A stretch of DNA of 64,000 nt from Shumkonia mesophila (GTDB lineage: Bacteria; Pseudomonadota; Alphaproteobacteria; Rhodospirillales; Shumkoniaceae): assembly GCF_026163695.1 (NCBI RefSeq), contig NZ_JAOTID010000002.1, positions 89,511 to 153,510 of the forward strand, in the 5' to 3' direction. The position numbers and the translations under genes are program-made. Of the stretch, positions 28,311 through 38,908 are shown piece by piece; the stretch's first letter is position 1; each line of letters begins with the position of its first letter. Below the pieces are notes generated by a model, which worked only from the letters and a program-made list of their open reading frames with translations, did no database searches and had not been told where the DNA came from.

Positions 28311-28365
28311 AGGTGTCCGCCGGTCGTTGCCTTCCGGCGGACAGCTTCACGCGCACAGGGAGTTG

Positions 28366-29715
<1,350 letters not shown>

Positions 29716-29942
29716 GGTCAGTCTCCTTTTACAGGGGGTTGCGGGGGTACGACCGGGATCGTTACCTGGAATTAAAGTAAGTTATGAGTTGACAGTCTGG
29801 CAAGAAGTGTAGAAAAATCATGGGGTTATCATGTAAACAATTGCAAAGGCCAAGACCTCTACTTGTAAATCTGTAATGACGCTGTCGCGGGGGGCTGCCC
29901 GCGTGCGTTTGACGACCGGATGGCCTCGGCCAAGGGATAGCG
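29716..29942. promoter_or_regulatory. Divergent control region aceA / scfR
   Basis: A 227-bp AT-richer region between the divergent genes. It contains TTGCAAAG at 29841-29848 within AACAATTGCAAAG, and nearby CTTGTAAATC and CTGTAATG. Regulators of the RamB/ScfR type recognise TTTGCAAA-like half sites, so 29841-29848 is a candidate operator. Assignment of individual promoters was not attempted. Confidence 0.4.
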
Positions 29943-31385
29943 ATGCCTGATCCCGAGCTCGGATACAAAGTCCGCCGGCTGCGGCGGGATCGCCATATGA
30001 CGCAGGCAAGCCTGGCCGACGCCCTGGGGATTTCGGCCAGCTATCTCAACCTGATCGAGCACAATCGGCGCAACCTGACGGTCCCGCTGCTCTTCAAGCT
30101 GGCGGACATTTTCGGATTGTCGTTGAAGGACCTGGTTCCCGACCAGCGCAGCTTCGTGCTGTCGGACCTGATGGATGCCCTCAGCGACGATCTGCTGGTC
30201 CCTTACGACCTGACGAACATCGAAGTACAGGAGGTCGCGCGCGCCCATCCCAACTTTGCCGGCGCCTTCCTGGCTCTTTACGATGCCTACCGCAAGGCGG
30301 CCCAGGACGCGCAGGACCTGGCCGAGTTGTGCGGCGGCCGGGAAGGCGACGGGGAAGGGGGAATGGCCGACGGCTTTCCGGCCGAGCAGGTTTCCGACTT
30401 CATCCAGGCGAAGTCCAACTATTTCCCCGCGCTGGAGGCGGCGGCCGAGCGCGTCTCGACGGACATCAAGCTGGCCGACGAAAGCACGTTCCGCGGCATG
30501 TCCTCTTTCCTGACCAATGCCTTCGGGGTGCGGGTCATGGCCATGCCGCCGAAGGATGGCTGGACCATCATCCGCCGGTTCGATCCCGGGCGCCACGAGT
30601 TGCACATTTCCCGCCATATTCCGCGCGAGACCCGCGATTTCCAGGTGGCCCACCAGATCGGCCTGTTGGCGGCCGACAAGGAAATTCGCGAACTGGCCGC
30701 CGAGGCCGGTCTGTTGGGCGATGCGGCGAACGGCCTGATGCGGGCGGCGCTGGCGAACTATTTCGCGGGCGCCCTGCTGATGCCCTATGACGAATTCCAT
30801 CGCCGGACCCTGGCGTGGAAATACGACGTCGACCTTCTGGCCAACTTCTTCGGCACCAGCTTCGAGCAGGTCTGCCACCGTCTGGTGACCCTGCGCCGTC
30901 CCGGCGCCCAGGGAATCCCGCTGCACATGCTGCGCGTCGACATTGCCGGCAACATTTCCAAGCGCTTCTCGCTGTCGGGCATCCGCATTCCCCGCCATGG
31001 CGCCAGCTGCCCGCGATGGAACGTCTACTGGGCCTTCATCGAACCGGGCAAGATCAACATTCAGGTTTCGCAGACCCCGGACGGACAAAGGTATTTCTGC
31101 ATCGCCCGCATGGTTTCGCGGGGGGTGGCGGGGCACAACGCCTCGCGGAGCCTGATGTCGGTGGGCCTGGGTTGCCGGATCGAACATGCCCCGAACCTGG
31201 TCTATGCCGAGGGCATGAACCTCGACAACGCCAGCCTGACCATTCCGATCGGCACCTCGTGCCGGACCTGCCCCAGGATGGACTGCGACCAGCGGGCATT
31301 CCCGCCCGTCAACAGGAACCTGGGCTTCAACGAGCACGTGCGGGCGACGTCGCCGTATGTCGTGCCGCGATCGACCGACAAGTGA
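29943..31385 (+). CDS. ScfR/RamB-family short-chain fatty-acid metabolism regulator
   Basis: A 480-residue regulator. It has an N-terminal XRE helix-turn-helix (about 8-65, MTQASLADALGISASYLNLIEHNRRN) and a middle IrrE/M78-like domain (about 160-300) that has lost the HExxH zinc motif (VAHQIGLLAAD at that place). A C-terminal domain ends in the Cys-rich GTSCRTCPRMDCDQRAFP. This is the layout of COG3800 regulators (RamB, PrpR) that control acetate/propionate and glyoxylate-cycle genes and sense acyl-CoA. Its divergent partner is isocitrate lyase. The Cys cluster could bind a metal or a redox signal. Confidence 0.9.
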   Translation: MPDPELGYKVRRLRRDRHMTQASLADALGISASYLNLIEHNRRNLTVPLLFKLADIFGLSLKDLVPDQRSFVLSDLMDALSDDLLVPYDLTNIEVQEVARAHPNFAGAFLALYDAYRKAAQDAQDLAELCGGREGDGEGGMADGFPAEQVSDFIQAKSNYFPALEAAAERVSTDIKLADESTFRGMSSFLTNAFGVRVMAMPPKDGWTIIRRFDPGRHELHISRHIPRETRDFQVAHQIGLLAADKEIRELAAEAGLLGDAANGLMRAALANYFAGALLMPYDEFHRRTLAWKYDVDLLANFFGTSFEQVCHRLVTLRRPGAQGIPLHMLRVDIAGNISKRFSLSGIRIPRHGASCPRWNVYWAFIEPGKINIQVSQTPDGQRYFCIARMVSRGVAGHNASRSLMSVGLGCRIEHAPNLVYAEGMNLDNASLTIPIGTSCRTCPRMDCDQRAFPPVNRNLGFNEHVRATSPYVVPRSTDK

Positions 31386-31483
31386 CGGATGCGTTGGCGA
31401 AGGCGGCGCGGCCGGTGGCGCCCTTGTGTCCGGATGGGGGGCGGAGCATCATGAGGCCATTGAACGGAGCGAAGGAGGGGATC

Positions 31484-31960
31484 ATGCGCTGCGTTGCCTG
31501 GCGGACGGCGTTCGCGCTGCTTTTCATGGCGTCCGGGATTCTTGCGGCGAGTCCCGCGCTGGCCGAGAAGCCGGCCTGGGCCGGCGGCGAAAAGGGCGGT
31601 CCGCAAAAGTCGGGACCCCAAAAGGGATCGGCCGTGGATTTCCGTTTTCAGGACCAGCACAGGGCGGCCGTTCAGGACTATTTTGCCGGCCAGTACCGTA
31701 AGGGCAGCTGTCCGCCGGGCCTGGCCAAGAAGCACAATGGCTGCCTGCCGCCCGGCCAGGCGAAGAAATGGACGATGGGGCGGCCGCTGCCGCGCGACGT
31801 CATCTTCTACGATTTGCCGCCGGCCATTCTCATGCAGCTGGGGCCGCCGCCCTCGCGGCACCGTTTCGTGCGCGTCGCCCAGGATATCCTGCTGTTGGCC
31901 GAAGGCACGGGCATGGTAGTGGACGCCATCGAAAACCTGAACTGGGAGTTCAGCCGCTAG
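31484..31960 (+). CDS. Secreted RcnB/CigR-like protein
   Basis: A 158-residue protein with a signal peptide (cleaved after ASPALA, about residue 28). A Gly/Lys/Gln-rich stretch follows, then CPPGLAKKHNGCLPPGQAKKW. The C-terminus PLPRDVIFYDLPPAILMQLGPPP ends VRVAQDILLLAEGTGMVVDAIENL. This last part resembles RcnB (nickel/cobalt efflux) and CigR-type periplasmic proteins. ATG at 31484 is chosen because AGGAGG is 5-6 bases upstream; an in-frame ATG at 31451 lacks this. Metal homeostasis is only suggested by the family. Confidence 0.7.
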   Translation: MRCVAWRTAFALLFMASGILAASPALAEKPAWAGGEKGGPQKSGPQKGSAVDFRFQDQHRAAVQDYFAGQYRKGSCPPGLAKKHNGCLPPGQAKKWTMGRPLPRDVIFYDLPPAILMQLGPPPSRHRFVRVAQDILLLAEGTGMVVDAIENLNWEFSR

Positions 31961-31997
31961 TCATGGCTGATTGCCCTCGCCGTCGCCCGGAGCGTCC

Positions 31998-32210
31998 ATG
32001 ACCGACCCCGTCGAATCCCGCCTCATCGACCTGGAAATCCGCCTGGCCCACCACGAGCGCCTGGCCGAGGACCTGTCTTCCGTGATGGCCGAGCAGGGCC
32101 AGGTCATCGACCGGCTGGCCTTGCAGGTGCGGCGCCTGGCGGAACGCCTGGGCGATCTCGAAGCCGGCTGGCGCCCACCGCAGGACGACAAGCCGCCGCC
32201 CCACTATTGA
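31998..32210 (+). CDS. slyX: SlyX-family protein
   Basis: A 70-residue coiled-coil protein. RLIDLEIRLAHHERLAEDLSS and VIDRLALQVRRLAERLGDLE form heptads, and the C-terminal PPPHY is the SlyX signature. Function is unknown. It is followed 11 bases after its stop by the GIY-YIG gene. Confidence 0.9.
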   Translation: MTDPVESRLIDLEIRLAHHERLAEDLSSVMAEQGQVIDRLALQVRRLAERLGDLEAGWRPPQDDKPPPHY

Positions 32211-32221
32211 GCGGGCGCCCG

Positions 32222-32506
32222 ATGGTTTCCGCTCCCACGGTCCCTGCCGGCGAGGCTGCCTACTTCGTCTACGTGCTCTGCAACGACGCCGGCGTCGCCT
32301 ACACCGGCATCGCCTTGGATGTTGAGGCCCGGCTGGCCCGCCACAACGCCAACGCCGGGGCCCGTTTCACCCGCGGGCGCGGTCCCTGGCGGGTGGCCCA
32401 CGTCGAGGGGCCGTTCGCCCACGGCGACGCGCTGCGCCGGGAAAGGGCGCTGAAGCGGGATCGGCGCTTCAAGGCGCGGCTCAAGGCCGGATTGGCGACG
32501 ACATGA
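32222..32506 (+). CDS. GIY-YIG domain protein (UPF0213 type)
   Basis: A 94-residue single-domain GIY-YIG nuclease-fold protein. FVYVLCNDAGVAYTGIA carries the first two motifs, RLARHNA the conserved Arg, and GARFTRGRGPWRVAHVEG and ALRRERALKR the remainder. Proteins of this small class are possible structure-specific endonucleases; activity is unproven for most. The TTG at 32207 is an alternative start that would overlap slyX; ATG at 32222 is preferred. Confidence 0.88.
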   Translation: MVSAPTVPAGEAAYFVYVLCNDAGVAYTGIALDVEARLARHNANAGARFTRGRGPWRVAHVEGPFAHGDALRRERALKRDRRFKARLKAGLATT

Positions 32507-32588
32507 CGCCATCGGCCCTGGGCAGAGCGGGGCGATGCCGCTACCATGCGGGCTGCTCCTCGATGACCCCAAGCCGGCAGCGGATGGC

Positions 32589-33128
32589 ATGAACACGCCC
32601 GATGACGATTCCGAAGACGATGCGCCCGAGTTGCCGCCCGGCGTCAAGAACTACATCACGCCGCAGGGCTTCGGCCGGTTGCAGGAGGAGCTTCGCCACT
32701 TGGCGCGGGTGGAACGCCCCAAGGTGGTCGAGGTGGTCTCGTGGGCGGCCGGCAACGGCGACCGCTCCGAAAATGGCGACTACATCTATGGCAAGAAGCG
32801 GCTGCGCGAAATCGACCGGCGCATCCGGTTCCTGACCAAGCGCATCGAGGCGGCCGAAGTCGTCGACCCGGCCCGCCAGTCCGGGCGCGACCAGATCTTC
32901 TTCGGCGCCACCGTGACCTACGCCAACGGGCGCGGCGAGGAGAACACCGTCACCATCGTCGGCGTCGACGAGGCCAACCTCGAACGCGGCCGGGTCAGCT
33001 GGATCTCGCCCATCGCCCGGGCGCTGCTCAAGGCCCACGAGGGCGACGTCGTCACCGTGCGCACGCCAGCCGGCGGCGAGGCCATCGAGGTGGTGGCCAT
33101 CCGCTATGGGGCGGACGCGTCGACCTAG
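32589..33128 (+). CDS. greB: Transcript cleavage factor GreB
   Basis: A 179-residue factor with an extra acidic N-terminal tail (about 1-20, Asp/Glu-rich). The coiled-coil domain includes NYITPQGFGRLQEELRHL and the tip DRSENGDYIYGKKRLREIDRRIRFL, where the acidic tip residues position Mg in the RNA polymerase active site. The C-terminal FKBP-like domain (about 105-179) follows, with YANGRGEENTVTIVG. The YxYGKKRLREIDRR pattern favours GreB over GreA. It rescues backtracked RNA polymerase. Confidence 0.93.
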   Translation: MNTPDDDSEDDAPELPPGVKNYITPQGFGRLQEELRHLARVERPKVVEVVSWAAGNGDRSENGDYIYGKKRLREIDRRIRFLTKRIEAAEVVDPARQSGRDQIFFGATVTYANGRGEENTVTIVGVDEANLERGRVSWISPIARALLKAHEGDVVTVRTPAGGEAIEVVAIRYGADAST

Positions 33129-33166
33129 GGACGCCCGCTCCGCCGGGCCGTTCCCTTCTGGCGGCC

Positions 33167-33610
33167 TCAGGCGGCCTTCAAGGAATCCGCCAACGTCTTG
33201 ACGAATTGGAACAGGCGCTTGCGCACCTGTCCGTCGCCGATCCGGAAATAGTTGTGCATAAGCTCGATGGCTTCCCGGGAGCTCATGGGATCGCTGTCGA
33301 ACTCTGCCTGCCGCGGCTCGGCCAGGCCCTTGCCACGCGGCACCAAGCCCGCCTTCGCCACGTCGTCGGTCATCCCTTCGAAGAAGAAGGCGACGTCGAC
33401 GCCAAGCGCGTTGGCGATCTTGAACAGGTTGCTCGCGCCGATGCGGTTCGAGCCGTTTTCGTATTTCTGGATCTGCTGGAACGTCACTCCGATGGCTTGG
33501 CCCAGGTTCGTCTGGCTGAGACGCAACCCGACACGCCGGGCGCGTACCCGCGATCCGACGTAACGATCGATCAGATTAGGCGTACCTTTCGGAATTCGCT
33601 TCTTTTTCAT
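33167..33610 (-). CDS. XRE-family transcriptional regulator
   Basis: A 147-residue regulator. The basic N-terminus MKKKRIPKGTPNLIDRYVG leads into an XRE helix-turn-helix (about 18-75, RARRVGLRLSQTNLGQAIGV TFQQIQKYENG). The C-terminal helices include REAIELMHNYFRIGDGQVRKRLFQFVK. This size and tail match a family found in many copies in Rhodospirillales (SinR-like). Targets are unknown. A CCGCACA/TGTGCGG palindrome lies about 40 bases upstream. Confidence 0.88.
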   Translation of the reverse strand: MKKKRIPKGTPNLIDRYVGSRVRARRVGLRLSQTNLGQAIGVTFQQIQKYENGSNRIGASNLFKIANALGVDVAFFFEGMTDDVAKAGLVPRGKGLAEPRQAEFDSDPMSSREAIELMHNYFRIGDGQVRKRLFQFVKTLADSLKAA

Positions 33611-33650
33611 GTCCCCACCCCGAGGCGCTATAGTCGCTGAAGCAAATTAC

Positions 33651-33675
33651 CCGCACACGCACGAGGCCTGTGCGG
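33651..33675. promoter_or_regulatory. 7-bp inverted repeat upstream of the XRE regulator
   Basis: CCGCACA (33651-33657) and TGTGCGG (33669-33675) form a perfect palindrome with an 11-base spacer, roughly two helical turns long. It could be an autoregulatory operator or a small terminator. Confidence 0.35.
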
Positions 33676-33779
33676 CTGGTTATCGTTATTACCTATGATA
33701 GTGGGGTTTGCCCAGCTAATTGTCTAGCTTTGTGACAGTTCGGAATCGTCCATCCGACCCGTCATCGGGGACAAGGCAA

Positions 33780-33806
33780 CGGGCGACCCCGGTGGGGGGC
33801 CGCCCG
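33780..33806 (-). terminator. Hairpin after the AzgA-type permease gene
   Basis: CGGGCG (33780-33785) pairs with CGCCCG (33801-33806), with an internal CCCC/GGGG stem. It lies just beyond the permease stop codon on the minus strand. There is no clear T-run. Confidence 0.5.
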
Positions 33807-33829
33807 TCCGCAGGCACGTCAGGACCGGT

Positions 33830-35119
33830 TCAGACGAACCAGAACTTGAGAACGAAGAGGACCGCCAGGACGTAGACCGCCGGGCTGACCTCGGAAGCGC
33901 GACCGCTGGCCAGCTTGACCACCGCATAGGTGACGAAGCCGAACGCGATGCCGTTGGCGATCGAGTAGGTCAACGGCATGGACAGCGCGGTGACCACGGC
34001 GGGGGCGACGTCGGTGATGTCGTCCCAGTTGATTTCGGCCAGGCCGCGCACCATCAGGCAGGCGACGAACAGAAGGGCCGGCGCCGTGGCGAAGGCGGGA
34101 ACCGTCGCGGCAAGCGGGGAAAGGAACAGCGCCAGCAGGAACAGCACCGAGACGACCACGGCCGTCAGGCCGGTCCGTCCGCCGGTGTTGATGCCGGCCG
34201 CGCTTTCGATGTAGCTGGTCGTCGTCGAGGTGCCGAGCACGGCGCCGACGCAGGTGGCCGTGCTGTCGGCCAGCAGCGCCTTGCGCAGGCGCGGCAGCCG
34301 ACCCTGGGCGTCCAGCATGCCACCGCGATGGGCAAGGCCGATCAGGGTTCCCGCCGTGTCGAACAGGTCGACGAACAGGAAGGCGAAGATGATGGTGACG
34401 AAGCCGACGTTGAGGGCGCCGGCGAGGTCCATCTGCATGAGGGTCGGGGCCAGGCTGGGCGGCATCGAGAACACGCCCTTGGGTTCGGTCAGGCCGAAGG
34501 CGACCCCGATGAAGGTGAGGGCGAGGATCGAGATGATCATCGCGCCCGGCACTCTGAGCGCCGTCAGCACGGCCATGGCCATGAAGCCGGCGATGGCCAG
34601 CAGAACGGTCGGGCTGGTCACGTCGCCCAGGGTCACCAGGGTGGCCGGATGGGCGACGATGAGGCCGGACTGCTCGAAGGCGATGATGCCGAGGAAGAGG
34701 CCAATGCCGGCCGAGATGGCCAGCTTCAGCGATTGCGGAATGGAATTGACCACCCATTCGCGGACCGGCAGCACGCTGATGGCCATGAAGATGACGCCCG
34801 AGATGAACACGGCGCCCAGCGCCACCTGCCAGGTGTGGCCCATGCCCTGGACGACGCCGAAGGTAAAGTAGGCATTCAGCCCCATGCCCGGCGCCAGCGC
34901 GAACGGATAGTTGGCGTAAAGGCCCATGATCGCCGTGCCGATGGCGGCCGCCAGACAGGTGGCGACCAGCACGGCCCCCGCGTCCATCCCGGCGATCTTC
35001 AGGATCGACGGGTTGACGAAGATGATATAGGCCATGGTGAGGAACGTCGTGACCCCCGCGAGCAGCTCTCTGCGAACGGTCGTGCCGTTCTCGGAGAGCT
35101 TGAAAAATGTATCAAGCAT
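33830..35119 (-). CDS. NCS2-family purine permease, AzgA type
   Basis: A 429-residue polytopic inner-membrane protein with 12-14 hydrophobic segments. Family motifs are GVTTFLTMAYIIFVNPSIL near the N-terminus, ALAPGMGLNAYFTFGVV, FVDLFDTAGTLIGLA, the GTSTTTSYIESAAGI loop and AGINTGGRTGL. It imports adenine, guanine or hypoxanthine by proton symport. It has no metabolic neighbours and no purine riboswitch is seen upstream. It is divergent from the Ala-rich secreted protein gene. Confidence 0.92.
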   Translation of the reverse strand: MLDTFFKLSENGTTVRRELLAGVTTFLTMAYIIFVNPSILKIAGMDAGAVLVATCLAAAIGTAIMGLYANYPFALAPGMGLNAYFTFGVVQGMGHTWQVALGAVFISGVIFMAISVLPVREWVVNSIPQSLKLAISAGIGLFLGIIAFEQSGLIVAHPATLVTLGDVTSPTVLLAIAGFMAMAVLTALRVPGAMIISILALTFIGVAFGLTEPKGVFSMPPSLAPTLMQMDLAGALNVGFVTIIFAFLFVDLFDTAGTLIGLAHRGGMLDAQGRLPRLRKALLADSTATCVGAVLGTSTTTSYIESAAGINTGGRTGLTAVVVSVLFLLALFLSPLAATVPAFATAPALLFVACLMVRGLAEINWDDITDVAPAVVTALSMPLTYSIANGIAFGFVTYAVVKLASGRASEVSPAVYVLAVLFVLKFWFV

Positions 35120-35224
35120 GGAATTATCCTTGATGCCCTATTTCCCCCATTTACCATGTCTTCATGGCTTTCGGACTGTAATCGATTTCGCGACGCGTTG
35201 TTAAGCGACAACGGAGGGTTGGCC

Positions 35225-36235
35225 ATGAAATCGTCGAAAGCCGCGTGGGCCGCGCTTGCCGGCGCGGCGGTCCTGGCCGTCGCCGGCCGGCCGGCCGCCG
35301 CCGAAACCGTGGTGATCAGCCGGGACGACTGCCGGCGCGTGGTGCGCCACGTGGCGTCGGCCGACGTCGCCTACACGCCGGGGGTGGATGCGCGCGGCCG
35401 CGCGGTGGCGCCGGCCGACGTAGCCGGTACGCCGCAACTGCGGCTGCCCGAGACCTTCACCTTCGACATCGCCATCGACATGCGCCGCTATCTTGGCGTT
35501 CCGAAGGACGAGGCCGGCGCCGCCAGCGCGGCGGCCATCGCCGCCGACAAGGCGAAGACGGCGGCGCAATCGGCGGCCTCCGCCGCAACGTCGGCGGGCG
35601 GCGCCGCCGACAAGGCGCGCGACGCGGCCGATGCCGTACAGGCCGACGCCACCGCCGCCCAGACGGCCGCCGCCACTGCCCAGACGGCGGCCGACGCCGC
35701 GCCGCTCGACCTCGCCCTGCGGGCCGCCGCCAAGGCCGCCCAGACCGCCGCCGCCGAGGCCGCCGCCAAGGCGGGCCAGGCCGATGCCGATGCCGACGCG
35801 GTGGAAAGCCGGGCCTCCCAGGCGCGCACCCTCGCGGAATCGGCGGATGCCGCGAATACCGCCGAGAGCAAGGCCGCCGCGGCGTCATCCGCCGCCGCCG
35901 CCGCCGAACAGACCGCATCGCTGGCGGCGGCCATGGCCGGCGACCCGCAGGTGGGGGAGGACGCCACCGTCACCGCGCTGCGCGCCGCCGCCGTTTCGGC
36001 CACCGCCGCCGCCCAGACGGCGGATACCGCCGCCGAGGGCTCGACGGCGGCCAACGCCCAGCTTCCCCAGGCCTACCGGGACGCCCGGAAGTACGGCAAC
36101 CTGGACATGAAGGTGGGGACCATCCGCTACGACATGGCCAGCGGCCGGCTGACCTTCGACGACCAGCCGCTGACCGACGCCGACCAGCGCGCCATCGCCG
36201 CCGCCTGCCAAAAGGCCCACGCCGGCGGGCGGTAA
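35225..36235 (+). CDS. Secreted protein with long Ala-rich helical insert
   Basis: A 336-residue protein. A signal peptide (ending PAAAE, about 27) is followed by a conserved-looking globular N-part (VVISRDDCRRVVRHVASADV, YTPGVDARGRAVAPADVAG, TFDIAIDMRRYLGVP). A roughly 190-residue segment (about 98-288) is built almost only of Ala, Thr, Ser, Asp, Glu, Gln and Lys, like a long single helix. A C-terminal domain follows (LDMKVGTIRYDMASGRLTFDDQPL). One Cys lies in each end domain (DDC, AAC), which could join across the helix. The ends resemble uncharacterised alphaproteobacterial proteins. Function unknown. Confidence 0.7.
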   Translation: MKSSKAAWAALAGAAVLAVAGRPAAAETVVISRDDCRRVVRHVASADVAYTPGVDARGRAVAPADVAGTPQLRLPETFTFDIAIDMRRYLGVPKDEAGAASAAAIAADKAKTAAQSAASAATSAGGAADKARDAADAVQADATAAQTAAATAQTAADAAPLDLALRAAAKAAQTAAAEAAAKAGQADADADAVESRASQARTLAESADAANTAESKAAAASSAAAAAEQTASLAAAMAGDPQVGEDATVTALRAAAVSATAAAQTADTAAEGSTAANAQLPQAYRDARKYGNLDMKVGTIRYDMASGRLTFDDQPLTDADQRAIAAACQKAHAGGR

Positions 36236-36325
36236 GTTCGTCCCGTTTTGCCTTCGCGCCATTGATGTGCGGCGGCCCATCGCCTAAAGTGCCGCCGCTT
36301 CATCGTTTTCAGGGACCAGCAACCG

Positions 36326-37645
36326 ATGCGCCTGTCGCAATACTTTCTTCCGACGCTCAAGGAAAACCCCGCCGAGGCGCAGATCGTCTCGCACCGCCTG
36401 ATGCTTCGGGCCGGCATGATCCGCCAGGCCAGCGCCGGCATTTACGCGTGGCTGCCGCTCGGCTACCGGGTGCTCAAGAAGATCGAGCGCATCGTGCGCG
36501 AAGAGCAGGACCGCGCCGGCTGCCAGGAAATGCTGATGCCGACCGTGCAGTCGGCCGAGCTGTGGCGGGAAAGCGGCCGCTACGAGGATTACGGCCCCGA
36601 GATGCTGCGCATCCGCGACCGCCACGACCGCGACATGCTCTACGGACCGACCAACGAAGAGCAGATCACCCAGATCGTGCGCGACAACGTGAAAAGCTAC
36701 AAGGAACTGCCCAAGCTGCTCTACCACATCCAGTGGAAGTTCAGAGACGAGGTGCGGCCGCGCTTCGGGGTCATGCGCGGGCGCGAGTTCCTGATGAAGG
36801 ACGCCTATTCCTTCGACTTGACGGCCGAGGGGGCGCGCCGCTCCTACAACCGCTTCTTCGTCTGCTATCTGCGCACCTTCGAGCGGATGGGCCTCAAAGC
36901 GGTGCCGGTGCGCGCCGACACCGGGCCGATCGGCGGCGATCTCAGCCACGAGTTCCTGGTGCTCGCCGACACCGGGGAATCGGAAATTGCCTGCCACGCC
37001 GATTTCATCGACATCGACGCCCACGGATCGACCATCGATTACGACGACGCCGGCGCCCTTCAGGCCACCTTCGATCACTTCACGTCGCTCTATGCGGCGG
37101 TGGACGAGCAGCGCGACCCGGCCGTCGAAAAGGCGCTCGGCGACAAGCTGGCCGTGCGCCGCGGCATCGAGGTCGGCCACATCTTCTATTTCGGCGCCAA
37201 GTACTCCGACCCGATGAAGGCCCTGGTGGCCGGGCCGGAAGGGGAGTCCGTGAAACTCGAATGCGGGTCCTACGGCATCGGCGTGTCGCGCCTGGTCGCC
37301 GCCATCATCGAGGCCTCGCACGACGATGCGGGCATCATCTGGCCCGACGCGGTGGCGCCCTTCAAGGTCGGGTTGATCGACCTCAAGGCCGAGGACGCCG
37401 AGTGCGCCCGGGTGTGCGACGACCTGTACCGCCGCCTCCAGAAGGCCGGCGTCGAGGTGCTCTACGACGACCGCGAGGGGCGGGCCGGCGTCAAGTTCGC
37501 CGACATGGACCTGATCGGCCTGCCGTGGCAGCTCGTCGTCGGGCCGCGCGGCGTCAAGTCGGGCGTCGTCGAACTGAAGAACCGCCGCACCGGCGAGCGT
37601 CAGGAACTGGCCGTCGAGGCCGCCATCGACCGGCTGGCCGGCTAG
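36326..37645 (+). CDS. proS: Prolyl-tRNA synthetase (short alphaproteobacterial type)
   Basis: A 439-residue class II synthetase. The three class II motifs are present: [17 protein letters not shown] region, [25 protein letters not shown] (motif 2), and [16 protein letters not shown] (motif 3). A C-terminal anticodon-binding domain follows. The editing (INS) domain of the longer E. coli type is missing, as is usual in this group, so Ala-tRNA(Pro) must be cleared by a separate YbaK/ProXp protein. lolC follows 18 bases after the stop. Confidence 0.96.
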   Translation: MRLSQYFLPTLKENPAEAQIVSHRLMLRAGMIRQASAGIYAWLPLGYRVLKKIERIVREEQDRAGCQEMLMPTVQSAELWRESGRYEDYGPEMLRIRDRHDRDMLYGPTNEEQITQIVRDNVKSYKELPKLLYHIQWKFRDEVRPRFGVMRGREFLMKDAYSFDLTAEGARRSYNRFFVCYLRTFERMGLKAVPVRADTGPIGGDLSHEFLVLADTGESEIACHADFIDIDAHGSTIDYDDAGALQATFDHFTSLYAAVDEQRDPAVEKALGDKLAVRRGIEVGHIFYFGAKYSDPMKALVAGPEGESVKLECGSYGIGVSRLVAAIIEASHDDAGIIWPDAVAPFKVGLIDLKAEDAECARVCDDLYRRLQKAGVEVLYDDREGRAGVKFADMDLIGLPWQLVVGPRGVKSGVVELKNRRTGERQELAVEAAIDRLAG

Positions 37646-37663
37646 ACGGGAAGGGAGCCGCCG

Positions 37664-38908
37664 GTGTTTTCCGCCTTCGAACGAATGGTCGCCATGCGCT
37701 ACCTGCGGGCCCGCCGGCAGGAAGGGTTCATCTCGGTCATCGCCTGGTTCTCGCTGCTGGGAATCGCCCTTGGCGTGGCGACGCTCATCATCGTGATGTC
37801 GGTGATGAACGGCTTCCGCCAGGAACTGCTGACCCGCATCCTCGGCATCAACGGCCATCTGATGGTGTCGGGGGCGTCCAACCAGCTGACCGATTTCGAT
37901 CCGCTGGCCGAAAAGCTGCGCGGCTTGGCCGGCGTCACCCTGGTGACGCCGATGATCGAGGGCCAGGTGATGGCGACCGCCAACGGCGTCGCCCGCGGCG
38001 CCGTGGTGCGCGGCGTACGGCCCGAAGACCTGGCCAAGCGTGCCATCGTCGCCGACAACATCGATGCCGGGTCGCTTCAGGACCTCGAGGGGGGGGACGC
38101 GGTCCTCATCGGCTCGCGCATGGCCAGCCTGATGGGGCTCAAGGTGGGGGATTCCATCTCGCTGATCTCGCCCAAGGGCAACGTCACCGCCTTCGGCACC
38201 GTGCCGCGCCTGCGCGCCTATCGGGTCGCCGGCACCTTCCGCATCGGCATGTACGAATACGATTCCAGCTTCATTTTCATGCCGCTGCCGGCCGCGCAGA
38301 CCTATTTCCGCCTGCCCGAGGCGGTGACCAACCTCGAAGTCTTCATCGACAACCCCGACAACGCCCGGCGGCTCGGCATCGAGATCGTCCGCGTCATCGG
38401 CGCCAAGGGCCAGGTCCACGACTGGCAGCAGGTGAACTCCACCTTCTTCAACGCCATCCAGGTGGAGAGGAACGTCATGTTCCTCATCCTGACGCTGATC
38501 ATCGTGGTGGCCGCCTTCAACATCGTTTCCAGCATGATCATGCTGGTCAAGGACAAGGGACGCGACATCGCCATCCTGCGCACCATGGGCGCCACCGCCG
38601 GCATGATCATGCGCATCTTCTTCCTGTCGGGGGCCAGCATCGGCGTCATCGGCACCATCGCCGGCTTCCTGCTGGGGGTACTGTTCTGCGACAACATCGA
38701 GAGCATCCGCCAGGGAATCCAGATGCTGACCGGTACCCAGCTTTTCGACGAGACCATCTATTTTCTGTCGAAGCTGCCGGCCAAGATGGACGCCACCGAG
38801 GTCGCCGCCGTCGTCGGCATGGGCCTCGGCCTGTCGTTCCTGGCCACCCTCTATCCCGCCTGGCGGGCCTCGCGCATCGATCCGGCGGAGGCGCTGCGCT
38901 ATGAGTGA
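37664..38908 (+). CDS. lolC: Lipoprotein-releasing ABC transporter, membrane subunit LolC/E
   Basis: A 414-residue protein. It has an N-terminal helix (about 20-48, [23 protein letters not shown]), a large periplasmic domain (about 50-270), and three C-terminal helices in the FtsX-like domain ([18 protein letters not shown]). It extracts lipoproteins from the inner membrane for LolA. A single LolC/E-type subunit with LolD is usual in Alphaproteobacteria. The start is GTG at 37664. It overlaps lolD by 8 bases. Confidence 0.93.
   Translation: MFSAFERMVAMRYLRARRQEGFISVIAWFSLLGIALGVATLIIVMSVMNGFRQELLTRILGINGHLMVSGASNQLTDFDPLAEKLRGLAGVTLVTPMIEGQVMATANGVARGAVVRGVRPEDLAKRAIVADNIDAGSLQDLEGGDAVLIGSRMASLMGLKVGDSISLISPKGNVTAFGTVPRLRAYRVAGTFRIGMYEYDSSFIFMPLPAAQTYFRLPEAVTNLEVFIDNPDNARRLGIEIVRVIGAKGQVHDWQQVNSTFFNAIQVERNVMFLILTLIIVVAAFNIVSSMIMLVKDKGRDIAILRTMGATAGMIMRIFFLSGASIGVIGTIAGFLLGVLFCDNIESIRQGIQMLTGTQLFDETIYFLSKLPAKMDATEVAAVVGMGLGLSFLATLYPAWRASRIDPAEALRYE

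Larger units (their letters stand above)
28025..28365. other. Intergenic region with gene remnant and terminators
   Basis: This 341-bp stretch between the small membrane protein gene and aceA holds a frameshifted gene remnant (28132-28246) and two strong hairpins (28268-28310 and 28314-28343), described separately. The second, TGTCCGCCGG/CCGGCGGACA with a 10-base loop, directly follows the aceA 3' end. Nothing else is recognised. Confidence 0.6.
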
